Origin: Bacteroidota bacterium
GTDB taxonomy: Bacteria; Bacteroidota; Bacteroidia; Chitinophagales; Chitinophagaceae
NCBI GenBank assembly: GCA_947460795.1
Contig: CANHJA010000160.1
Span: 1 to 5,426 of the forward strand
DNA: 5,426 nt
Direction: 5' to 3'
Both the position numbers and the translations under genes were made by a program. Numbering within the stretch: the stretch's first letter is position 1; each line of letters starts with the position of its first letter. Below the pieces are notes generated by a model, which saw only the letters and a list, made by a program, of their open reading frames with translations, ran no database searches and was not told the DNA's origin. This document shows, one piece after another, positions 1 through 5,426 of this stretch.

Positions 1-1842
1 AATGGCGGACAACTAATAATAGACAGTGATGTTTTAAAAGAAAAAGAGGAAGAAGAATATCAGGTTAATGACCCTTTTGCCAATGAACCTTCTACAAGCC
101 AATCTACTCAAATTGAATTTGAAGACTTCGATGTAAATCCAACTGAGCCAATTTATAAAACCCCCAATGACGAATTAATCATAGAAAACAGTGCGATTGA
201 ATTGAATGAAAAAATAGAAGAATCCCCTACTCAATCAACAGAAGATTTATCCTTTGAAGTAGTAAAAATTGAAGAAGAAAAAGACGACTTAAAAGACGAC
301 CATGTTTCAGTTGCAACCAATGAGCCTTATGACCCATCTTTGGAATTGAGAAATTACAAATTCCCTACATTGGATTTATTAGAACACAGAGCTATTGAAG
401 AAATTTCGATCGATAAAAATGAATTGGAGCAAAATAAAAATCAAATTATCAATACGTTAAAAAGTTTTGGTATTGCGATTGCAAAAATTTCAGCAACGGT
501 AGGACCTACTGTTACGTTATATGAAATCGTGCCTGCAGAAGGAGTTCGAATTTCTAAAATTAGAAATTTAGAAGACGATATCGCCTTGAGTTTATCTGCT
601 TTAGGCATTCGGATAATTGCCCCTATTCCTGGTAAAGGAACCATTGGTATTGAGGTGCCTAATATTAACAAACAAATTGTTTCTATGCGCACATTAATCA
701 ATTCTGACAAATTTAGAAACAACGATTTTAGTTTGCCTATTGCTTTGGGTAAAAAAATTGACAATGAAAATTATATAGTGGATTTGGCAACTATGCCACA
801 CTTATTAATGGCAGGTGCAACCGGACAAGGTAAATCCGTGGGCATTAATACCATTTTAGTTTCTTTGTTATATAAAAAACATCCTTCTCAATTAAAGTTT
901 GTAATGATTGATCCTAAAAAAGTGGAGTTGTCTGTTTACAAACATATCGAAAAACACTTTTTAGCGAAGCTCCCGAACGAAGAAGATGCAATTATTACCG
1001 ATACCAAAAAAGCAATCAACACATTGAATTCATTGTGTATTGAAATGGACAATCGTTATGATTTATTAAAAGAAGCTGGCGTTAGAAATATTAAAGAATA
1101 CAATGAGAAATTTATTAAACGCAGATTGAACCCGAATAAAGGACATCAATATTTACCTTTCATTGTGTTGGTGGTAGATGAATTTGCAGATTTAATTATG
1201 ACCGCTGGTAAGGAAATAGAATTGCCTATTGCCCGATTAGCACAGTTGGCAAGGGCTATTGGAATTCATTTAATTATTGCCACACAAAGGCCTTCTGTGA
1301 ATGTTATTACCGGTACAATAAAAGCAAACTTCCCTGGTCGCGTTGCCTTTAGAGTTTCAGCAAAAGTTGATAGTAGAACCATTTTAGATACCGGTGGAGC
1401 AGATCAATTAATAGGCCGAGGCGACATGTTGATTTTAAATGGCAATGATTTAGTTCGTATTCAATGTGCTTTTGTAGACACTCCTGAAGTAGAACGGATT
1501 GTAGATTTTATTAGCGAGCAACAAGGATATCCAACTGCATTTGACTTACCAGAATACGAAGGTGCTGATGGAGGTGATTTTAATGCAGGCGCATCTAAAA
1601 AAACGTTGAAAGAAGTAGACAATATGTTTGCGGAATGTGCCCGTATGGTTATTAGCACAAACAGTGGATCCACATCTATGTTGCAACGACGATTTAATTT
1701 AGGCTATAACAGAGCTGGAAGAATTATGGACCAAATGGAAGCTGCAGGAATTGTAGGCTCGAGCACAGGTGGGAAACCACGAGAATTATTGGTTCACAGT
1801 GAAATGGAGTTAGAAGAGATTTTGAAAGTAATCATTAAATAG
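1..1842 (+). CDS. ftsK: DNA translocase FtsK, C-terminal part (5' end outside window)
   Basis: This is the motor part of the FtsK/SpoIIIE DNA pump, a hexameric ATPase anchored at the division septum that moves chromosome ends apart and activates XerCD recombination at dif. The frame is open from base 1, so the gene begins upstream; the TTG at 202 lies inside a continuous reading frame and is not a credible start. Codons 1 to about 118 are an acidic, Glu/Asp/Ser/Thr-rich linker. The alpha domain follows (about codons 119-230), then the RecA-like beta domain with Walker A GATGQGKS (814-837), Walker B VVDEFADL (1171-1194, Asp at 1177, Glu at 1180) and the conserved ATQRP (1282 onward). The C-terminal winged-helix gamma domain, which reads KOPS-type polar sequences in the family, spans about 1612-1800 and carries LGYNRAGR. 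The N-terminal membrane domain is expected beyond the left edge. The visible part looks intact. Family assignment is very secure; the role in this organism is inferred from the family. Confidence 0.97.
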   Translation, partial: NGGQLIIDSDVLKEKEEEEYQVNDPFANEPSTSQSTQIEFEDFDVNPTEPIYKTPNDELIIENSAIELNEKIEESPTQSTEDLSFEVVKIEEEKDDLKDDHVSVATNEPYDPSLELRNYKFPTLDLLEHRAIEEISIDKNELEQNKNQIINTLKSFGIAIAKISATVGPTVTLYEIVPAEGVRISKIRNLEDDIALSLSALGIRIIAPIPGKGTIGIEVPNINKQIVSMRTLINSDKFRNNDFSLPIALGKKIDNENYIVDLATMPHLLMAGATGQGKSVGINTILVSLLYKKHPSQLKFVMIDPKKVELSVYKHIEKHFLAKLPNEEDAIITDTKKAINTLNSLCIEMDNRYDLLKEAGVRNIKEYNEKFIKRRLNPNKGHQYLPFIVLVVDEFADLIMTAGKEIELPIARLAQLARAIGIHLIIATQRPSVNVITGTIKANFPGRVAFRVSAKVDSRTILDTGGADQLIGRGDMLILNGNDLVRIQCAFVDTPEVERIVDFISEQQGYPTAFDLPEYEGADGGDFNAGASKKTLKEVDNMFAECARMVISTNSGSTSMLQRRFNLGYNRAGRIMDQMEAAGIVGSSTGGKPRELLVHSEMELEEILKVIIK

Positions 1843-1847
1843 ATGCC

Positions 1848-1898
1848 TGATGTCAAGTGACTCTCAAACCGTTGTGTAAAAACTGACACCTAACATCA
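1848..1898 (+). repeat. imperfect inverted repeat between ftsK and ccmB
   Basis: TGATGT at 1848-1853 is complementary to ACATCA at 1893-1898. A second short pairing, GTG (1857-1859) with CAC (1887-1889), can stack inside after an internal loop. The loop is about 27 nt and no T-run follows, so this is not a good intrinsic terminator. It may be chance or a weak RNA structure in an ftsK-ccmB read-through transcript. The 67-bp gap holds no other gene. Confidence 0.25.
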
Positions 1899-1909
1899 AC
1901 TAAATAAAA

Positions 1910-2560
1910 ATGAAGCATATTTGGATTTTATTGAAAAAAGATTTTTTGTTGGAATGGCGACAAAAATATTCGTTGTATGGACTCCTGCTTTATTTAGTGA
2001 GTGCGGTATTTACAATTAATATGCTACAAGAAAAACCGGAAGCAGAAACTTGGAGTTCATTATTTTGGATAATCCTTTTATTTGTATCTGTCAATGCCGT
2101 GGCTAAAAGTTTTTTGCAAGAAAGTAAGAACAGAAATATTTATTATTACACCATTCATAACCCAAGAGATATTATCATTTCAAAATTAATTTACAATGTG
2201 GTTTTGATGCTTGGAATGAGTTTAATCGCTCTTCTTATTTTTACATTATTGTTAGGCAATCCTGTGCTTAATTTAGGCAAGTTTTTATTGATGGTTATTA
2301 CAGGAGGCATTAGCCTTTCGCTGTTATTTACGTTATTGTCTGCCATTGCGAGCAAAGCCGGTGGAAATTCGGCCCTAATCGCCATTTTAGGATTTCCCAT
2401 TGTAGTTCCACAAATAATTGTGATTTCCGATTTATCGAAACCCTTATTTATATCGATGAGTGTAACTGGGTGGTGGAGTTTTTACTTTATACTGATTGGT
2501 TTAGATGTTTTGATTATTGCATTATCCATCATTTTATTTCCTTTTTTGTGGAAAGATTAG
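1910..2560 (+). CDS. ccmB: CcmB-like heme exporter / ABC transporter permease
   Basis: A 216-residue polytopic inner-membrane protein, close to the usual CcmB length of about 220. CcmB is the permease that works with the ATPase CcmA and with CcmC to supply heme to the chaperone CcmE in system I cytochrome c maturation. What is visible: a basic amphipathic N-terminus (LLKKDFLLEWRQK) like the family's opening segment, six hydrophobic segments at roughly residues 21-38, 49-66, 90-114, 122-146, 153-173 and 189-213, and the FxxESKNRNIYYY stretch between segments 2 and 3 where family members carry a 'D/E..x..G..E' cytoplasmic loop. The GFPIVVPQIIV segment near residues 161-171 matches the family's P-L-x-V-P-hydrophobic motif. 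The ATG at 1910 follows an A-rich leader (TAAATAAAA), normal for Bacteroidota. It lies 67 bp after ftsK and could be co-transcribed with it. No ccmA, ccmC, ccmE or ccmF is in the window. A generic ABC-2 type permease is the alternative. Confidence 0.85.
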   Translation: MKHIWILLKKDFLLEWRQKYSLYGLLLYLVSAVFTINMLQEKPEAETWSSLFWIILLFVSVNAVAKSFLQESKNRNIYYYTIHNPRDIIISKLIYNVVLMLGMSLIALLIFTLLLGNPVLNLGKFLLMVITGGISLSLLFTLLSAIASKAGGNSALIAILGFPIVVPQIIVISDLSKPLFISMSVTGWWSFYFILIGLDVLIIALSIILFPFLWKD

Positions 2561-2672
2561 CTGCCAATTTTAGAGTGGATTATATAGAAAAATCCATTGA
2601 ATATGATTTTAAAAAAATAAATTACAGATGCAATGCTTCAATCATTCGTTTCATTAGCTTTTAAATTATCAT

Positions 2673-2707
2673 AAAAAAAGGATAGCGTTAATCACTATCC
2701 TTTTTTT
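2673..2707. terminator. bidirectional intrinsic terminator between ccmB and fbp
   Basis: Seven A's and GGATAG (2673-2685) pair perfectly with CTATCC and T's (2695-2707) around the 9-nt loop CGTTAATCA. The T-run continues to 2708. The flanking A-tract and T-tract provide a U-run on either transcript, so the hairpin can end ccmB reading rightward and fbp reading leftward. It lies 112 bp past the ccmB stop and 19 bp past the fbp stop. The rest of the 166-bp gap (2561-2726) shows no gene; the reading frame seen across 2470-2664 is an overlap of the ccmB end in another frame. Confidence 0.9.
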
Positions 2708-2726
2708 TATTACTATCTAATTCGTT

Positions 2727-3716
2727 TTAATTGATCATCTCCACAGCTTTTTCTACCATGCTTTTTGAACCAATAAAAATTGGCACTCGTTGATGAAGTT
2801 CTTGTGGTTTTATATCCAAAATATTTTCATTTCCGGTAGTTCCCAAACCTCCTGCTTTTTCAACAATATAGGTCATAGGATTGCATTCATAAATTAATCT
2901 CAATTTCCCATTTTTATTTTTCAAATCGGCTGGATACATAAATATCCCACCTTTAATTAGTGTTCGATGTAAATCGGCAACCATACTTCCAATATATCGG
3001 TGTGAAAATTCTTCATCCATACAATAATTCAAATAGCTTTTTAATTTGTCATTTAGTTTGTTGGTATTGCCTTGATTGATAGAATAAATTTTGCCATTTT
3101 CTTTTACTTTCATACCAGGGTGTGACAAACAAAACTCCCCAATGCTAGGCTCTAATGTAAACCCATTAACCCCTAATTTAGTAGCATAAACCAACATTGT
3201 ACTAGATCCGTAAATAACATATCCTGCTGCTTTCATTGCAGAACCTGGTTGTAAAAAGTCAGCTTCAACGCAAGGCGTACCCAAAGGACTTACTCGTTTA
3301 TAAATACAAAATATCGTTCCGATGGAAGCATTCACATCAATATTAGACGAGCCATCCAATGGATCAAACATTACAACATATTTTGAATTCATTGAATACT
3401 CATCTTCAAAAGCAACAAAATCATCATTTTCTTCAGATGCAATACCGGCACATTCTGAACTGTTTCGAAGCACATTGATTAACATTTGGTCTGAGTATAC
3501 ATCCAACTTCATTTGCTCTTCCCCTTGTACATTAGTTGCACCATGAGTGCCTAAAACATCTCCTAAACCTGCTTTATTTACTTGTTTATTAATCATTTTA
3601 CAAGCCAAGGAAATGTCTCTCAATAAAGTAGAAAGCTCTCCTGTAGCATTTGAAAATTGTCTTGTTTGATGAATAGTAAATTCATCTAATGTCATTAACT
3701 TTCTATTCGAATTCAT
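2727..3716 (-). CDS. fbp: Fructose-1,6-bisphosphatase class I
   Basis: Hydrolyses fructose 1,6-bisphosphate to fructose 6-phosphate and phosphate, the committed step of gluconeogenesis, in the cytoplasm. The protein has 329 residues, the normal class I length (about 330-340). Visible motifs: metal-site Glu95-Glu96 in ASEEN, the signature FDPLDGSSNID at 117-127 (Asp118 and Asp121 as metal ligands), substrate-side GSMVADLHRTL (243-253), and YECNP at 276-280 with Glu277 as another metal ligand. Residues matching the AMP-inhibition pocket of the mammalian enzyme also remain: ATGEL-T at 24-30 and Lys112-Tyr113. AMP inhibition is therefore plausible, though this is inference. The ATG at 3716 gives MNSNRKLMTLDEF; Met8 at 3695 is a possible alternative start. 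The gene lies downstream of miaE on the same strand with a 126-bp gap, so it probably has its own promoter, and it converges with ccmB at a shared terminator. Confidence 0.97.
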   Translation of the reverse strand: MNSNRKLMTLDEFTIHQTRQFSNATGELSTLLRDISLACKMINKQVNKAGLGDVLGTHGATNVQGEEQMKLDVYSDQMLINVLRNSSECAGIASEENDDFVAFEDEYSMNSKYVVMFDPLDGSSNIDVNASIGTIFCIYKRVSPLGTPCVEADFLQPGSAMKAAGYVIYGSSTMLVYATKLGVNGFTLEPSIGEFCLSHPGMKVKENGKIYSINQGNTNKLNDKLKSYLNYCMDEEFSHRYIGSMVADLHRTLIKGGIFMYPADLKNKNGKLRLIYECNPMTYIVEKAGGLGTTGNENILDIKPQELHQRVPIFIGSKSMVEKAVEMIN

Positions 3717-3842
3717 AATGCGAAAATAGTTTTTAGTTTTTAGTTTTTTGTGCTCTGTTTCAAAATAGTTTTAAAGAATAACGTTTAGGCATAATTTTTC
3801 TCTTTATAAAGTATAAGAAAAAGACTTCGCAAAGAGTAATTC
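3717..3842 (-). promoter_or_regulatory. miaE-fbp intergenic region, likely holds the fbp promoter
   Basis: This is the 126-bp AT-rich gap between the miaE stop and the fbp start. It holds the TAGTTTT repeats near fbp and a perfect 10-bp palindrome, CTTTATAAAG, at 3802-3811. The palindrome is flanked by TTTTTC/GAAAAA arms that can extend a weak A/U-rich hairpin. I could not find a convincing match to the Bacteroidota promoter consensus (TTTG near -33 and TAnnTTTG near -7) at suitable spacing, so the promoter is inferred from gap length and not from a seen motif. Confidence 0.35.
3727..3772. repeat. TAGTTTT heptamer repeats in the fbp leader
   Basis: On the plus strand TAGTTTT occurs three times in perfect tandem (3727-3733, 3734-3740, 3741-3747) and once more at 3766-3772. 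The first and fourth copies sit in a longer shared 11-mer, AAAATAGTTTT (3723-3733 and 3762-3772). Read in the fbp direction this is an AAAACTA array that ends about 10 nt before the start codon. It could be an A-rich translation-enhancing leader, an operator array, or a slippage-prone simple repeat. The sequence alone does not decide. Confidence 0.6.
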
Positions 3843-4445
3843 CTAATGCATTCTATCGCCTCGAATAGGCAAATTTTTCAACACATCAATTTCAATGGCA
3901 AGCCACTCTTTCCAACGATTTTGTACTTTTTCTTCAGGGCAATATTTTTTGGCTAAGTCTAAAAACATTCTGTAATGTCCCGCTTCTGATATCATGAATT
4001 TTCGATAAAATTCTTTTAAATATTCATCTTCCAGCCCTTCACTTAAAAGCCTAAAACGCTCACAACTTCTGGCTTCTATCAACGCAAAAGAAAGCAATCG
4101 ATCTAACAATCGATCAATTGGATGCCCCCCATTTTTTACATGCAACATCAATGCGGCAACATATTCATCTTTTCGTTGAACACCCAATACCAAATTCCTT
4201 TTTTTAATTTCAGATAACACCATTCTAAAATGCCCCCATTCTTCGGTTACCAATGGCGCTAATTCATCTACCAATTCAGTGTATTCTGGATATTTTTGAA
4301 CCAAAGAAATGGCATTGCTTGCTGCTTTTTGTTCGCAATATGCATGGTCACTTAAAATTTCTTCTAATGAAAATTTTGTCAAATCAACCCAACGAGGATC
4401 TGTTGGAAGCTTTAAGCCTAAAATCGTATTTTCTAAACTGCTCAT
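3843..4445 (-). CDS. miaE: MiaE-like tRNA-(ms2io6A) hydroxylase
   Basis: MiaE is a diiron monooxygenase that hydroxylates the isopentenyl group of ms2i6A at position 37 of tRNAs reading U-starting codons. The ferritin-like four-helix pattern is visible. With the start at 4445 (200 residues), the likely iron ligands are Glu38 (YCEQKAAS), Glu69 and His72 (EEWGHF), Glu124 (IEARSCERF) and Glu154 and His157 (SEAGHYRMF). The N-terminus LGLKLPTDPRWVDL matches the usual family opening. I chose ATG 4445 for that reason. The frame stays open to a TTG at 4541, with another ATG at 4508, but the added residues are Lys/Asn/Ile-rich and unlike the family, and a start at 4541 would leave only 5 bp to the divergent gene. 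The gene diverges from the propeller sensor and precedes fbp on the same strand. Family assignment is strong; substrate identity in Bacteroidota is extrapolated from proteobacterial MiaE and depends on the host having MiaA and MiaB. Confidence 0.9.
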   Translation of the reverse strand: MSSLENTILGLKLPTDPRWVDLTKFSLEEILSDHAYCEQKAASNAISLVQKYPEYTELVDELAPLVTEEWGHFRMVLSEIKKRNLVLGVQRKDEYVAALMLHVKNGGHPIDRLLDRLLSFALIEARSCERFRLLSEGLEDEYLKEFYRKFMISEAGHYRMFLDLAKKYCPEEKVQNRWKEWLAIEIDVLKNLPIRGDRMH

Positions 4446-4546
4446 ATAATCTGCAATCTTACAATTTTTATATTCATTTTTAACAAATAACTTAAATAGT
4501 ATATTCATTCGTAGAATATATTTTATATTGCGTAAAATCAAATAAA
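4446..4546. promoter_or_regulatory. divergent intergenic region, miaE / propeller sensor
   Basis: About 100 bp of very AT-rich sequence separates the chosen miaE start from the TTG start of the propeller gene, so it should hold promoters firing both ways. On the plus strand TATATTTT (4517-4524) matches the Bacteroidota -7 element TAnnTTTG in all but the last base and lies 22 bp before the start codon, but no good -33 TTTG pairs with it. The element is a weak candidate only. Confidence 0.35.
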
Positions 4547-5426
4547 TTGAACCCTTTAAAAAAATTATTTTTACTCCTACTTTTAGCTTTCACCTTTACC
4601 AATGGTGGGCAAGCTAAATTTAAGCCTGAAAAAATATTTACTAAAAATATTCTTTTTAAAGAAGGTTTGTCCCAATGTGTTATTACCGATATTATTCAAG
4701 ACAAAAAAGGATTTGTATGGGCCGCTTCATATGATGGATTAAATCGTTTTGATGGTCAAAATATTAAAGTATTTAGACACAACCCAGATGATGAAAATAC
4801 GATTTCCTCTTCTAGAATAGAAAAGCTAGATGCAGACGAACAAAATCACCTATACATGATAACCAACAAAGGGTTCAGGATTTTTGATTGTTCACTCGAA
4901 AAAACAATTCGTCCAAAAGGCTTATCCGCAATTAATGCTGCTTGGTTTTGTAACGAATCTAAAAATTTAATATGGCTCTACGATCTTCAAAAAGGTTTAT
5001 TTTTAGTAGACAACAGTCGTTTCAATGTTATTAAGTCCTTCCCTAATTTAAGGAACAAATTAAGCGAATCAATAATTGATATCTACAAAGTAAAAAATCA
5101 TATTTATATCATTTCAAATCTGGCCGAAATATTGGATTACAACATCCCTGAAAATTCATTTCAAATTTACAAAAAACCGAAAAATGATAACCAAATCTAC
5201 ACAAATTCAGGGCTTGATAAATTTGGCAATATTTTCATTACTTCGATCTATTCAGATTTAATTTTCTTTGATCCTGTCAACAAAAAATTTTCTAAATCAA
5301 ATTTATACCAGCTAAATAATAAACTCATTGCGGTAAGCGAAATTATGTACAATCCTTTGGCCGATGCGCTTGTTTTAACAACCTATGGACAAGGGCTCTT
5401 TGTATTTGATTATGCGTCTAATAAAT
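4547..5426 (+). CDS. Secreted Reg_prop beta-propeller sensor protein, N-terminal part (3' end outside window)
   Basis: The frame runs without a stop from TTG 4547 to the right edge (293 codons seen). The TTG gives an excellent Sec signal peptide: MNPLKK, then FLLLLLAF, with a probable cleavage site near GGQA/KF at residues 23-24. There is no in-frame ATG between the upstream stop (4493) and the start, and the first internal Met falls well inside the propeller, so TTG is the best start. The mature part opens with the Reg_prop hallmark: FKEGLSQ, then IIQDKKGFVWAASYDGLNRFDG. About six blade-like repeats of 40-50 residues follow, each with a 'G.fi....GL..fD' core, for example KGFRIFD, KGLFLVDN, SDLIFFDP and QGLFVFDY. 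In Bacteroidota such propellers usually form the periplasmic part of hybrid two-component histidine kinases (often glycan-sensing) or of membrane-bound LuxR/AraC-type regulators. The output domain lies outside the window, so which type this is remains unknown. Blades after the first are divergent. Confidence 0.88.
   Translation, partial: MNPLKKLFLLLLLAFTFTNGGQAKFKPEKIFTKNILFKEGLSQCVITDIIQDKKGFVWAASYDGLNRFDGQNIKVFRHNPDDENTISSSRIEKLDADEQNHLYMITNKGFRIFDCSLEKTIRPKGLSAINAAWFCNESKNLIWLYDLQKGLFLVDNSRFNVIKSFPNLRNKLSESIIDIYKVKNHIYIISNLAEILDYNIPENSFQIYKKPKNDNQIYTNSGLDKFGNIFITSIYSDLIFFDPVNKKFSKSNLYQLNNKLIAVSEIMYNPLADALVLTTYGQGLFVFDYASNK

Noticed and set aside
441..764. Minus-strand 107-codon open frame inside ftsK
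   Set aside because: It lies wholly opposite the conserved FtsK alpha/beta region, which is clearly the coding strand, and resembles no known protein.
1461..1673. Minus-strand 70-codon open frame inside ftsK
   Set aside because: It lies antisense to the conserved end of the motor and start of the gamma domain; no independent coding evidence.
1843..1909. Terminator after ftsK
   Set aside because: The inverted repeat is imperfect, has a long loop and lacks a following T-run.
2191..2400. Minus-strand 69-codon open frame inside ccmB
   Set aside because: It lies opposite the membrane segments of ccmB; its composition is that of a complement shadow.
2470..2664. Plus-strand 64-codon open frame across the ccmB end
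   Set aside because: It starts inside ccmB in another frame and continues into AT-rich spacer; no recognisable domain or leader.
3322..3546. Plus-strand 74-codon open frame inside fbp
   Set aside because: It lies opposite the catalytic core of fructose-1,6-bisphosphatase, a strongly conserved coding region.
3721..3764. Possible fbp promoter from TATTTTCG (minus strand, 3728-3721) and TTTG (3764-3761)
   Set aside because: The spacer is about 32 bp, far longer than the roughly 19-21 bp expected, and the -7-like element would sit almost on the start codon.
4253..4483. Plus-strand 76-codon open frame inside miaE and its leader
   Set aside because: It overlaps the diiron motifs of miaE on the opposite strand and has no protein-like features of its own.

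Overview
The window looks like chromosomal DNA of a member of the Bacteroidota. The evidence is an AT-rich base composition, A/T-rich leaders without clear Shine-Dalgarno sequences, and a gene set typical of that phylum: an FtsK with a long acidic linker, a CcmB-like permease, a class I fructose-1,6-bisphosphatase, a MiaE-like diiron hydroxylase, and a secreted Reg_prop-type beta-propeller sensor. No finer taxonomic placement can be defended from this sequence alone.

Layout: (1) bases 1-1842 (+) are the C-terminal 613 codons of ftsK, cut by the left edge. (2) 1910-2560 (+) is a complete ccmB-like membrane protein, 67 bp after ftsK. (3) 2673-2707 is an A-tract/GC stem/T-tract hairpin that can serve as a terminator for both convergent units. 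(4) 2727-3716 (-) is a complete fbp. (5) 3843-4445 (-) is a complete miaE-like gene, upstream of fbp on the same strand and separated from it by 126 bp that contain a small 7-bp repeat array. (6) 4547-5426 (+) is the start of a large gene diverging from miaE. It has a TTG start, a signal peptide and about six beta-propeller blades, and it runs off the right edge.

The genes do not form one pathway. They cover chromosome segregation and division (ftsK), membrane export linked to cytochrome c maturation (ccmB), gluconeogenesis (fbp), tRNA modification (miaE) and extracellular or periplasmic sensing (the propeller protein). I see no mobile element, CRISPR array, tRNA or rRNA gene, and nothing that convincingly amounts to an undescribed system. 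The points most worth a second look are the edge-truncated propeller sensor, the ccmB gene without other ccm genes beside it, and the repeat array in the fbp leader.
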